Assembly: GCF_964355755.1 (NCBI RefSeq)
Contig: NC_092679.1
Coordinates: 9,779,932 to 9,843,931, forward strand
Length of the DNA stretch: 64,000 nucleotides
Reading direction: 5' to 3'
From: Antedon mediterranea
Taxonomy: Eukaryota; Echinodermata; Crinoidea; Comatulida; Antedonidae
Each line of letters begins with the position of its first letter. Position 1 is the stretch's first letter. The notes beneath the pieces are model-generated. The model was not told the DNA's origin. It searched no databases and saw nothing but the letters and a program-made list of their open reading frames with translations. The translations under genes were made by a program, and so were the position numbers. Shown piece after piece: positions 11,205 through 22,974 of the stretch.

Positions 11205-11418
11205 CACTTACACTAAAAATGTGGGTTACAGAAAGTTTTTTAATCCATTTAAATTACAAATAAATATGGTAATAAGCACAAAGAAAAATAAACATGTGTA
11301 AAAGTGATAATTACCGATTACACAAAATAAGTATTTAAAAAAATAATAAAAATAATATATACTGTGTATAATTATCATATTGCGTATAGAGTACTTTTCA
11401 CCATAACGTTTAAAAAAA

Positions 11419-11490
11419 AGTTTCGTCCGGGCTCGAACCAGGTACCTTCTGCGTGTTAAGCAAACGTGATAACCACTACGCCAAGAATCC
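11419..11490 (-). tRNA. tRNA-Val(AAC)-like gene D, copy 3
   Basis: Sequence as at 4273-4344. Confidence 0.45.
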
Positions 11491-12655
11491 GCATATAACC
11501 ATATAACTATATAACGCTGTGGTGTGTGTCACACATTGTGGATTCTTAATTAAACAAATTAATTAACAAAAAATTAAAAATCCGGCTCTATAGCTTTGAG
11601 GACATGTCCCTCAAAATATCTCACTTTCAAAAACAATATTTATTTTCAATTAAAAAAAAAAGAAAAAATATACCCGTATAGGTTCGAACCCACTACTGAG
11701 AGCACTCAAACCTGAGCATTATCCGTTACGCCACAAACCAGTAGATGACTGAGGAGCTGATAATAGTCTATTTATATGAAATGAATGATCAATCAATGAA
11801 AAATAATGTCATGCAAGTTTGTTTCTGATTAAAAAAAAGGTCCACTTGGTTAGGCTTGACATTTAAAACCATAAAAATATCTCACTTTCAAAAACAATAT
11901 TTATTTTCAAACAAAAAAAAAAGAAAAAAATATTCCTAGAGGTTCGAACCCACTACTGAGAGAACTCAAACCTGAGCATTACCGGTTACGGCGCAAGCCA
12001 GTAGATGAGGGAAGAGCTGATAATAGTCTATTTATATGAAATGAATGATCCATCAATGTAAAATGATGTTATGCAACTTTGTTTCTGATTTTGAAAAAGG
12101 TCCACTTGGTTAGGCTTGAAATTTAAAACCATAAAAATATCTCACTTTCAAAAACAATATTTATTTTCAAATAAAAAAATATGAAAAAAAGTATCCCTAG
12201 AAGTTCGAACCCACTATTAAAATCACTCAAACCTGAGCATTACCCGTTACGCCGCAAACCAGTATATGACTGAAGAGCTGATAATAGTCTATTTATATGA
12301 AATGAATGATCCATCAATGTAAAATGATGTTATGCAACTTTGTTTCTGATTTAAAAAACGGTCCACTTGGTTAGGCTTGACATTTAAAACCATAAAAATA
12401 TCTCACTTTCAAAAACAATAATTATTTAAAAAAAAAAAAAAAAAGAAAAAAATATTCCTAGAGGTTCGAACCCACTACTGAGAGAACTCAAACCTGAGCA
12501 TTACCGGTTACGGCGCAAGCCAGTAGATGAGTGAAGAGCTGATAATAGTCTATTTATATGAAATGAATGATCCATCAATGTAAAATGATGTTATGCAACT
12601 TTGTTTCTGATTTTAAAAAAGGTCCACTCGGTTAGGCTTGACATTTAAAACCATA

Positions 12656-15600
12656 AAAATATCTCACTTTCAAAAACAATATTTATTTTCAAATAAAAAA
12701 ATATGAAAAAAAAGAACCCTAGAAGTTCGAACCCACTATTAAAATCACTCAAACCTGAGCATTACCCGTTACGCCACAAACCAGTAGATAAGTGAAGAGC
12801 TGATAATAGTCTATTTATATGAAATTAATGAACAATCAATGAAAAATAATGCCATGCAACTTTGTTTCTGATTTTAAAAAAAGGTTCATTTGTTTAGGCC
12901 TGACATTTACAACCCTCAAAATATCTCACTTTAAAAAAAAATATTTATTTTCAATTAAAAAAAAAATAAAAGAAAATCCCTAGAGGTTCGAACCCACTAC
13001 TGCAAGCACTCAAACTTGAGCATTACCCGTTACACCTCAAACCAGTAGATAACTGAAGAGCTGATAATAGTCTATTTATATGAAATGAATAATAAATCAA
13101 TGAAAAATAATGCCATGCAACTTTTTTTCTGATTTTAAAAAAGGTTCATTTGTTTAGGCCTGACATTTACAATCCTCAAAATATCTCACTTTAAAAAACA
13201 ATATTTATTTTCAATTAAAAAAAAAAGAAAAAATATACCCGTATAGGTTCGAACCCACTACTGAGAGCACTCAAACCTGAACATTATCCGTTACGCCACA
13301 AACCAGTAGATGACTGAGTAGCTGATAATAGTCTATTTATATGAAATGAATGATCAATCAATGAAAAATAATGCCATGCAACTTTGTTTCTGATTTAAAA
13401 AAAGGTCCACTTGGTTAGGCTTGACATTTAAAACCATAAAAATATCTCACTTTCAAAAACAATATTTATTGTCAAATAAAAAAAAAAGACAAAAAATATT
13501 CGTAGAGGTTCGAACCCACTACTGCGAGAACTCAAACCTAAGCACTACCGGTTACGCCACAAACCAGTAGATGAGAGAAGAGCTAATAATAGTCTATTAT
13601 ATGAAATGAATGATCCATCAATGTAAAATGATGTTATGCAACTTTGTTTCTCATTTAAAAAAAGGTCCACTTGGTTAGGCTTGACATTTAAAACCATAAA
13701 AATATCTCACTTTCAAAAACAATATTTATTTTCAAACAAAAAAAAAAGAAAAAAATATTCCTAGAGGTTCGAACCCACTACTGAGAGAACTCAAACCTGA
13801 GCATTACCGGTTACGGCGCAAGCCAGTAGATGAGTGAAGAGCTGATAATAGTCTATTTATATGAAATGAATGATCCATCAATGTAAAATGATGTTATGCA
13901 ACTTTGTTTCTGATTTTAAAAAAGGTCCACTTGGTCAGGCTTGACATTGAAAACCATACAAATATCTCACTTTCAAAAACAATATTTATTTTCAAATAAA
14001 AAAATATGAAAAAAAGTATCCCTAGAAGTTCGAACCCACTATTAAAATCACTCAAACCTGAGCATTACCCATTACGCCGCAAACCAGTATATGACTGAAG
14101 AGCTGATAATAGTGTATTTATATGAAATGAATGATCCATCAATGTAAAATGATGTTATGCAACTTTGTTTCTGATTTAAAAAACGGTCCACTTGGTTAGG
14201 CTTGACATTTAAAACCATAAAAATATCTCACTTTCAAAAACAATATTTATTTTCACAAAAAAAAAAAAGAAAAAAATATTCCTAGAGGTTCGAACCCACT
14301 ACTGAGAGAACTCAAACCTGAGCATTACCGGTTACGGCGCAAGCCAGTAGATGAGTGAAGAGCTGATAATAGTCTATTTATATGAAATGAATGATCCATC
14401 AATGTAAAATGATGTTATGCAACTTTGTTTCTGATTTTAAAAAAGGTCCACTCGGTTAGGCTTGACATTTAAAACCATAAAAATATCTCACTTTCAAAAA
14501 CAATATTTATTTTCAAATAAAAAAATATGAAAAAAAAGAACCCTAGAAGTTCGAACCCACTATTAAAATCACTCAAACCTGACCATTACCCGTTACGCCA
14601 CAAACCAGTAGATAAGTGAAGAGCTGATAAAAGTCTATTTATATGAAATTAATGATCAATCAATGAAAAATATGCCATGCAACTTTGTTTCTGATTTTAA
14701 AAAAAGGTTCATTTGTTTAGGTCTGACATTTACAACCCTCAAAATATCTCACTTTAAAAAAAAATATTTATTTTCAATTAAAAAAAAAATAAAAGAAAAT
14801 TCCTAGAGGTTCGAACCCACTACTGCAAGCACTCAAACTTGAGCATTACCCGTTACACCTCAAACCAGTAGATAACTGAAGAGCTGATAATAGTCTATTT
14901 ATATGAAATGAATAATAAATCAATGAAAAATAATGCCATGCAACTTTTTTTCTGATTTTAAAAAAGGTTCATTTGTTTAGGCCTGACATTTACAATCCTC
15001 AAAATATCTCACTTTCAAAAACAATATTTATTTTCAATTAAAAAAAAAAGAAAAAATATACCCGTATAGGTTCGAACCCACTACTGAGAGCACTCAAACC
15101 TGAACATTATCCGTTACGCCACAAACCAGTAGATGACTGAGTAGCTGATAATAGTCTATTTATATGAAATGAATGATCAATCAATTTAAAATGATGTTAT
15201 GCAACTTTGTTTCTGATTTAAAAAAAGGTCCACTTGGTTAGGCTTGACATTTAAAACCATAAAAATATCTCACTTTCAAAAACAATATTTATTTTCAAAC
15301 AAAAAAAAAAGAAAAAAATATTCCTAGAGGTTTGAACCCACTACTGAGAGAACTCAAACCTGAGCATTACCGGTTACGGCGCAAGCCAGTAGATGAGTGA
15401 AGAGCTGATAATAGTCTATTTATATGAAATGAATGATCCATCAATGTAAAATGATGTTATGCAACTTTGTTTCTGATTTTAAAAAAGGTCCACTTGGTTA
15501 GGCTTGACATTTAAAACCATAAAAATATCTCACTTTCAAAAACAATATTTATTTTCAAATAAAAAAATATGAAAAAAAGTATCCCTAGAAGTTCGAACCC

Positions 15601-18600
15601 ACTATTAAAATCACTCAAACCTGAGCATTACCCGTTACGCCGCAAACCAGTATATGACTGAAGAGCTGATAATAGTCTATTTATATGAAATGGATGATCA
15701 ATCAATGAAAAATAATGCCATGCAACTTTGTTTCTGATTTCAAAAAAGGTTCACTTGTTTAGGCCTGACAGTTGCAACCCTCAAAATATCTCACTTTCAA
15801 AAACAATATTTATATTCAATTAAAAAAAAAAAGAAAAAAAATACCCGTATATGGTTCGAACCCACTACTGAGAGCACTCAAACCTGAGCATTACCCGTTA
15901 CGCCTCAAACCAGTAGATGACTGAATTAAATTGCTGATAATACTCTATTTATATGAAATGAATAATAAATCAATGAAAAATAATGCCATGCAACTTTTTT
16001 TTCTGATTTTAAAAAAAGGTTCACTTGTTTAGGCCTGACATTTACAACCCTCAAAATATCTCATTTCAAAAACAATATTTATTTTAAATTAAAAAAAAAT
16101 AAAAGAAACAAAATATCCGTAGAGGTTCGAACCCACTAGTGAGAGCACTCAAACTTGAGCATTACCCGTTACGCCACAAACCAGTAGATGACTGAAGAGC
16201 TGATAATACTCTATTTATATGAAATAAATAATAAATCAATGAAAAATAATGCCATGCAACTTTGTTTCTGATTTTAAAAAAGGTCCACTTGTTTAGGCCT
16301 GATATTTGCAACCCTCAAAATATCTCACTTTCAAAAACAATATTTATTTTCAATTTAAAAAAAAAAAATCTCTAGAGGTTCGAACCCACTACTGAGAGCA
16401 TTCAAACCTGAGCATTATCCGTTACGCCACAAACCAGTAGATGACTGAGGAGCTGATAATAGTCTATTTTGATGGAATGAATGATCAATCAATGAAAAAT
16501 AATGCCATGCAACTTTGTTTCTGATTTTAAAAAAGGTCCACTTGTTTAGGCCTGACATTTACAACACTCAAAATATCTCACTTTCAAAAACAATATTTAT
16601 TTTCAATTAAAAAAAAAGAAAGAAAAAAAATATTCGTGGAGGTTCGAACCCACTACTGCGAGAACTCAAACCTAAGCACTACCGGTTACGCCACAAACCA
16701 GTAGATGAGTGAAGAGCTGATAATAGTCTATTTATATGAAATGAATGATCCATCAATGTAAAATGATGTTATGCAACTTTGTTTCTGATTTAAAAAAAGG
16801 TCCACTTGGTTAGGCTTGACATTTAAAACCATAAAAATATCTCACTTTCAAAAACAATATTTATTTTCAAACAAAAAAAAAGAAAAAAATATTCCTAGAG
16901 GTTCGAACCCACTACTGAGAGAACTCAAACCTGAGCATTACCGGTTACGGCGCAAGCCAGTAGATGAGTGAAGAGCTGATAATAGTCTATTTATATGAAA
17001 TGAATGATCCATCAATGTAAAATGATGTTATGCAACTTTGTTTCTGATTTTAAAAAAGGTCCACTCGGTTAGGCTTGACATTTAAAACCATAAAAATATC
17101 TCACTTTCAAAAACAATATTTATTTTCAAATAAAAAAATATGAAAAAAAAAACCCTAGAAGTTCGAACCCACTATTAAAATCACTCAAACCTGAGCATTA
17201 CCCGTTACGCCACAAACCAGTAGATGACCGAAAAGCTGATAATACTCTATTTATATGAAATAAATAATAAATCAATGAAAAATAATGCCATGCAACTTTG
17301 TTTCTGATTTTAAAAAAAGGTTCATTTGTTTAGGCCTGACATTTACAACCCTCAAAATATCTCACTTTCAAAAACAATATTTATTTTCAGTTAAAAAAAA
17401 AAGAAAAAAAAATACCCGTATAGGTTCGAACCCACTACTGAGAGCACACAAACCTGAGTTTTACCCGTTACGCCACAAACCAGTAGATGACTGAGGAGCT
17501 GATAATAATCTATATATATATATGAAATGAATGATCAATCAATTAAAAATAATGCCATGAAACTTTGTTTCTGATTTTAAAAAAGGTCCACTTGTTTAGA
17601 CCTGACATTTACAACCCTCAAAATATCTCACTTTCAAAAACCATATTTATTTTCAATTTAAAAAAAAAAGAAAAAAAATATACCTAGAGGTTCGCCCCAC
17701 TACGCAGAGCACTCAAACCTGAGCATTACCCGTTACGCCACAAACCAGTAGATGACTGAAGAGCTCATAATAGTCTATTTATATGAAATGAATGATCAAT
17801 CAATGAAAAATAATGCCATGCAACTTTGTTTCTGATTTTTAAAAAGATCCATTTGTTTAGGCCTGACATTCACAACCCTCAAAATATCTCATTTTCAAAA
17901 AAAATATTTATTTACAATAAGAAAAAAAAAGCAATATCCCTAGAGGTTGGAACCCGCTACTGAGAGCACTCAAACCTGGGTATTACCCGTTACGCCACAA
18001 ACCAGTAGATAACTGAAAAGTTGATAATAGTCTATTTATATGAAATTAATGATCAATCAATGAAAAATAATGCCATGCAATTTTTTTTCTGATTTTTAAA
18101 AAGGTACATTTGTTTAGGCCTGACATTTACAACCCTCAAAATATCTCACTTTCAAAAAAAATATTTATTTTCAATTAAAAAAAAAAAGAAAAGAAATATC
18201 CCTAGAGGTTCGAAGCCACTACTGCAAGCACTCAAACTTGAGCATTACCCGTTACGCCTCAAACCAGTAGATTACTGAAGAGCTGATAATACTCTATTTA
18301 TATGAAATGAATAATAAATCAATGAAAAATAATGCCATGCAACTTTGTTTCTGATTTTAAAAAAGGTTCACTTGTTTAGGCCTGACATTTACAACCCTCA
18401 AAATATCTCACTTTCAAAAACAATATTTATTTTCAATTAAAAAAAAAAAGAAACAAAATATCCGTAGAGGTTTGATCCCACTAGTGAGAGCACTCAAACT
18501 TGAGCATTATCCGTTACGCCACAAACCAGTAGATGACTAAGAGCTGATAATAGTCTCTTTATATGAAATGAATGATCAATCAATGAAAAACAATGCTATG

Positions 18601-18917
18601 CAACTTTATTTCTGATTTTAAAAAAAGGTCCACTTGGTTAGGCATGACATTTACAACCATAAAATATATCTTTAAAAAACAATATTTATTTTCAATAAAA
18701 AAAAAGAAAACAATTTCCCGTAGAGGTTTGAACCCACTAGTGAGAGCACTCAAACCTGAGCATTACTCGTTACGCCACAAACCAGTAGATGACTGAAGAG
18801 CTGATAATAATCTATTTATATGAAATGAATGATCAATCATTGAAAAATAATGCCATGCAACTTTGTTTCTGATTTTAAAAAAGGTTCACTTGTTGAGGCC
18901 TGACATTTACAACCCTT
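12656..18917 (-). repeat. tRNA-like tandem array, right part with older internal duplication
   Basis: About 24 further monomers of the same family with more divergence. A block of about 1823 bp is repeated: the stretch from about 12543 to 13363 matches 14366-15186 at constant offset with scattered substitutions, and part of it appears again near 17130. Several monomers have altered B boxes (for example TTTGAACC near 15331), so not all could bind TFIIIC equally. The array stops at 18917 in the ACATTTACAACCC phase of the monomer. Confidence 0.85.
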
Positions 18918-18986
18918 ATTTATAAGTGTATTACGTAATTCATCATTACGTCATAAATATCATATTAACCTTGTTAAAACCAAAAT

Positions 18987-19058
18987 GGTCAGTTAGCTCA
19001 GACGACTGAGCGTCATGTTGACAACACGTATGTCGTGGGTTCGATTCCCACGCTGGTC
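18987..19058 (+). tRNA. tRNA-like sequence, anticodon GAC position (SINE head or tRNA pseudogene)
   Basis: Seventy-two bases. Acceptor GGTCAGT/GCTGGTC pairs with three G-T wobbles, D-stem GCTC/GAGC is perfect, and T-stem GTGGG/CCCAC is perfect with loop TTCGATT. The anticodon stem TCATG/CACGT has two mismatches; the loop TTGACAA would give GAC (valine). The acceptor and D-arm look more like an isoleucine-type tRNA. No pol III terminator follows at once, which favours a SINE promoter over a tRNA gene. Confidence 0.5.
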
Positions 19059-19250
19059 GGTGGAATAGAGTTAAAGGTATGCGACCAACTCTGTTTGGGG
19101 TTCACAGAATTTACGTCCCCCTTTCCACCACACATCTTGAGAAGGCACTAGCAATGCATCTGGTGATGATGTGGTGGAAACGACCCCAAGGCTGTGGCAG
19201 GGCCTTAGTGCTGAGGCAGGGAGAGCACATTTTTAAAATTTTTTTTGGCT
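18987..19250 (+). mobile_element. tRNA-headed SINE-like element
   Basis: A tRNA-like head at 18987-19058 is followed by an unrelated, more GC-rich body of about 190 bp and no T-run directly after the tRNA part. This is the usual build of a tRNA-derived SINE. The body ends in a T-rich stretch near 19230-19250. I do not recognise the family, and no target-site duplication was found by eye, so the right end is approximate. It could also be a tRNA gene with unrelated flanking sequence. Confidence 0.45.
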
Positions 19251-19562
19251 TTCGCTGCATGTATTTGATCTCGTATATTTTATGTTTAGCGCCCTCAATT
19301 TAATGTAAAAAGAAATTAATTTATCTTCGTTACGTACCTAATCATTTTTTCAGGGGACAATATATCTTTAAGATAATAACAATTATTGCAGAAATAATAA
19401 TTATTTGAAAAAAAAAATTTAAAGAACTGACTACAAAAGATTGCTCACGTTAGTTTTATTATAACAGTCATCCACCCTGCGAAACCTAATTACCTTTAAC
19501 CTACAGTAGTAAGTAGGCCAGGTAGCCTACGTTGGCTAGGTTGAGGACTGATTGCCCATAAA

Positions 19563-19632
19563 ACATTCGATGTATAAATATCAACACCCCAGACAGTGTA
19601 ATAATGACCTTTCTAGACCGAAAACCATTCTG
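19563..19632. repeat. 70-bp direct repeat, left copy
   Basis: Runs from ACATTCGATG to ACCATTCTG. It matches the right copy at offset 166 with one visible difference (TTCTAGACC against TTCCAGACC). The 96 bp between the copies is unique. Confidence 0.9.
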
Positions 19633-19728
19633 GTTTGACTGAGGGTCTGGGCTTCTCCAAGATTACGCAAGTTGTCTAGGACCTCTTCAGGTAAAGCTTC
19701 AATAATGGGGCTATTCGATTCGATTCGA

Positions 19729-19798
19729 ACATTCGATGTATAAATATCAACACCCCAGACAGTGTAATAATGACCTTTCCAGACCGAAAACCATTCTG
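19729..19798. repeat. 70-bp direct repeat, right copy
   Basis: Partner of 19563-19632. Preceded by a short CGATT/CGAAT run. Confidence 0.9.
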
Positions 19799-21010
19799 CC
19801 CGAAATTACGATACTCTCTCGATAAAATTCCATATTTTATTAGTGGAAAATGCATTTATTTAACATCAATCTTATCTAGCCACCCAAAAACTGAATACGT
19901 ACATTAAAAGTACAAAGAACAATGTAAACCTATAAACAATTATTTGCAATTAGCAATGTATAATAAATAAAATCAACGATGGAGAAGGTGGAAAGGTTAT
20001 ATACACTGCCATGGGAATGGATACTTGAGAGGCGCCATATGTCAGTTGTGTGAACACCCATATAACTATTTGGTCAAAGTTGAATTATATCATTCGAGGG
20101 TTTAAATATATAATAATATGCAACCGAGAGTAAAATTAATAGTTAAACGTAAATTTGAAATTAAATTTAACTTTTTAACGACAATTTGCAATAGCATAAT
20201 CTATGGCGTACCAAACTGTCATTTATTTAGGCAACTAAAATATCTTAGTTTTTAATAGATGTAGTTAGTTTACAATATAGATCTTAGGTTCCAATAGAGA
20301 TATATCCCTGTTTATAACCAAGATATCTTTTCAATAAAGAGATCTCTATTATTCCAATTAGAGACAATTAATATAATATGTCTTAAGAGATATATCATAG
20401 TTTTGTTCCCTTGAGTTAGGCCTATTAGTAATTTAGTATTCCTATCAAATAAACTTGGTAGCCTATATAGACGAAGAAATTCCCATAAGAATATATAGGC
20501 CTATACTAACTATTATATTATAATAAATGTATTAACTAAAATCATTTCATTACTACTCAACTTATCAGATGTTATCGTAAATAGTGTTGTCATTTTTTTA
20601 ATCAATATTATCGGTATCGATATAAATCTTCAACCATCTTTAATATTTATTACCAAAATTGGTAGGCATATAGGGCTACGTGTTCCGTTTTTCTGAATCG
20701 GAAATAATTTTAAGTGTACAATAATATTGTTATACGTCAGTATAAACTGTACTTATACTCGACTCAAAGTATTCAAGTTCCATATTAGACTGTTGCTTAA
20801 TTAGTTTGCTTTTACTCACGGTAGATTAATTAGATTCCTTTACCTATTAACAATTTGTTGGCACCGGTTTAGAGGAGGTTGTAAAATGATATTCGCGCGC
20901 TGTTTGATCGTAGGCCTATAACTGTCAATCTTCGAGTTTCCAATAACAACCCCGCCTTCTAATTTAAATGTTAAAACGTTTTGTCCCACGCTTGAGTAGG
21001 CTCGGCTAAC

Positions 21011-21517
21011 AAAATTCATTTTGTTGCAACAAAACGAATTTTGTCTACACAGAATGAATTTTGTCTACACAGAATGAATTTTGTCTACACAGAATAAATT
21101 TTGTCTACACAGAATACATTTTGTCGCCACAAAATGAATTTTGTCCACGCAGAATTAATTTTGTCTACACAGAATTAATTTTGTCAACACAAAATGAATT
21201 TTGTCGTTACAGAATGAATTTTGTCGCCACAAAATGAATTTTGTCGTTACAGAATGAATTTTGTCTACACAGAATTAATTTTGTCAACACAGAATTAATT
21301 TTGTCTACACAGAATGAATTTTGTTTACACAGAATTAATTTAGTCGAGACAAAATGAATTTTTTCAAGACAAAATTAATTTTGTCCACACAGAATAAATT
21401 TTGTCAACACAAAATGAATTTTGTCAATACAAAATGAATTTTGTGTTGACAAAATGAATTTTGTATTGACAAAATGAATTTTGTGTAGACAAAATTGTAA
21501 TATTTCGACAAAATTCG
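21011..21517. repeat. Minisatellite of 20-bp hairpin units
   Basis: About 24 units of a 20-mer like AATTTTGTCTACACAGAATG in perfect 20-bp phase, without indels from about 21021 to 21500. Many units are inverted repeats (TTTTGT-n4-ACAAAA). The variable four-base centre (CTAC, CAAC, CCAC, GCCA, CAAT) distinguishes units. The last three units (about 21441-21500) carry the reverse complement of that centre, so the array contains an inversion. Confidence 0.9.
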
Positions 21518-21541
21518 CAATGTCCCATACGGCGCCCCGTA

Positions 21542-21725
21542 CTAAATCACTTGGATCTAGCAATGGGTTCTTTCCTTTTATATGAGTTCCTTGTTTATCA
21601 CTATGAGTTCAACACCAAATAAAAGTCCAAATATTTTCAAATAATAACAACAATTAAGAGATATCTTTCAAGTAGCGTACTGGTTGCGCTTCATTGTTCC
21701 TAGATTGCATTAACCAGATTTCTTC
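21542..21725. repeat. Satellite flank, copy 1
   Basis: Begins CTAAATCACTTGGATC and leads directly into the CT satellite. Nearly identical to 28592-28793 except for about 16 bases missing after GGGTTC and some substitutions. No gene is visible. Confidence 0.85.
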
Positions 21726-22390
21726 GATCTATCTCTCTCTCGCTGATCTATCTCTATCTCTCTCTCGCTGATCTATCTCTCTCTCGCTGACCTATCTCTC
21801 TCTCGCTGATCTATCTCTTTCTCGCTGATCTATCTCTCTCTTGCTGATCTATCTCTCTCCCTCTCTCGCTGAACTATCTCTCTCTCGCTGAATTATCTCT
21901 CTCTCGCTGATCTATCTCTCTTTCTCTCGCTGATCTATCTCTCTCTCTCGCTGATCTATCTCTCTCTCGCTGATCTATCTCTCTCTCGCTAATCTATCTC
22001 TCTCTCACTGATCTATTTCTCTCTCGCTGATCTATCTCTCTCTCGCTGATCTATCTCTCTCTCGCTCATCTATCTCTCTCGCTGACCTATCTCTCTCTCG
22101 CTGATCTATCTCTCTCTCGCTGATCTATCTCTCTCTCGCTGATCTATCTCTCTCTCGCTGATCTATCTCTCTCTCGCTGATCTATCTCTCTCTCGCTGAT
22201 CTATCTCTCTCTCGCTGATCTATCTCTCTCGCTGATCTATCTCTCTCTCTCTCTCTCGCCGATCTCTCTCTCTCTCTCTCTCTCCCCCGCTGATCTATCT
22301 CTCTCGCTGATCTCTCTCTCTCTCTCGCTGATCTATCTCTCTCTCGCTGATCTATCTCTCTCGCTGATCTATCTCTCTCTCGCTGATCTA
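21726..22390. repeat. 19-bp CT-rich satellite, block 1
   Basis: About 33 units of CTATCTCTCTCTCGCTGAT with variable (CT)n length. It ends abruptly at 22390, where the (TAA)n tail of the L2 element begins, so the LINE appears to have landed in or at the edge of this block. Confidence 0.9.
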
Positions 22391-22408
22391 TAATAATAAT
22401 AATAATAA
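22391..22408 (-). repeat. (TTA)n microsatellite tail of the L2 element
   Basis: TAA repeats on the plus strand lie between the satellite and the GGGTTTTTATAGCGC word. This is the usual simple-repeat 3' terminus of L2-type LINEs. Confidence 0.85.
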
Positions 22409-22556
22409 CAGGGTTTTTATAGCGCACATACCACTCAAGAGTGCTCAAGGCGCATTCAAAAAAAAAAATTAAAACAAATCATACAAATGCCTGACAAATA
22501 AAATGCAATTTCTTTGGAGGGTCCCCATCCGTTCTCGTTCTGTCGCGGTCCCGGAC

Positions 22557-22700
22557 GCGATTTTTTTTTCGTACATAAGTTGGGGACCCCCTCATGAAAC
22601 GTCACAAAATAAACATGAATAATTCATCAGTTAAATTTTCTTGTTCCGTGTGCACCCAAGCGTATAGCAACAAGAAGTGATTACACAAGTGCGGTACGAT
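22557..22700 (+). repeat. Left terminal inverted repeat
   Basis: Reverse complement of 23340-23482. Differences include T9 against T10 near the tip and TTTTCTTG against TTTGTTG. Confidence 0.85.
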
Positions 22701-22947
22701 TCTAGGCCTCCTATCTCCGCTGTTGTTGCGGCGTGCGATTTCATAGAAGAATAGCCGCGTTTTGTGTGGATTGTCGAAATAATTAGCCTTTAGTTTATGG
22801 TGCTTTTAATATAATTTATTACTAACGAATTACGTGTTAAAATTATAGTTTCTATTAATACTATTAGGCCTAATTATTAGTCTCTAAACCCATGTCTATT
22901 TTAGTAGTAGCTGTGTGGGTGTGTTTGACGTGTGTGTGTTAGGTATG

Positions 22948-22974
22948 ACCAAAGATAGTTACACTATCTTTGGT
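22948..22974. repeat. Perfect 12-bp hairpin inside the DNA transposon
   Basis: ACCAAAGATAGT, three-base loop TAC, then ACTATCTTTGGT. Confidence 0.85.

Larger units (their letters stand above)
10555..11604 (-). repeat. Valine-tRNA module, copy 3
   Basis: Third positional copy of the module, offset 7146 bp from the first. Confidence 0.8.
9083..12655. repeat. Higher-order repeat copy 3 (3573 bp)
   Basis: Third copy, again offset by exactly 3573 bp. Identity ends about 12690, where the next monomer switches to a different subtype (ATATGAAAA spacer and a B-box region with TTAAAATCACTC). Confidence 0.9.
19251..21010. other. AT-rich non-coding DNA
   Basis: No convincing gene. It holds the 70-bp direct repeat described separately, several AGGCCTA words, short palindromes such as TATATAGGCCTATA near 20500, and clusters of GATATC/GATCTC-like words at 20270-20420. 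Confidence 0.6.

Noticed and set aside
19079-19303. Plus-strand frame of 74 codons after the tRNA head
   Set aside because: It lies in the presumed SINE body and ends in low-complexity sequence.
21011-21517. CRISPR-like look of regular 20-bp repeats
   Set aside because: There are no unique spacers between repeats and the setting is eukaryotic; it is a minisatellite.
21375-21563. Minus-strand frame of 62 codons in the 20-bp minisatellite
   Set aside because: Reads the hairpin repeat (HFVxTKFI pattern); not a gene.
22182-22448. Minus-strand frame rich in RERDRSARE
   Set aside because: Translation of the 19-bp satellite running into the (TTA)n tail and L2 3' end; no protein meaning.
22391-22530. 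Separate truncated LINE fragment at the (TAA)n tract
   Set aside because: After removing the nested DNA transposon and one target copy, this is the natural 3' end of the same L2 element.
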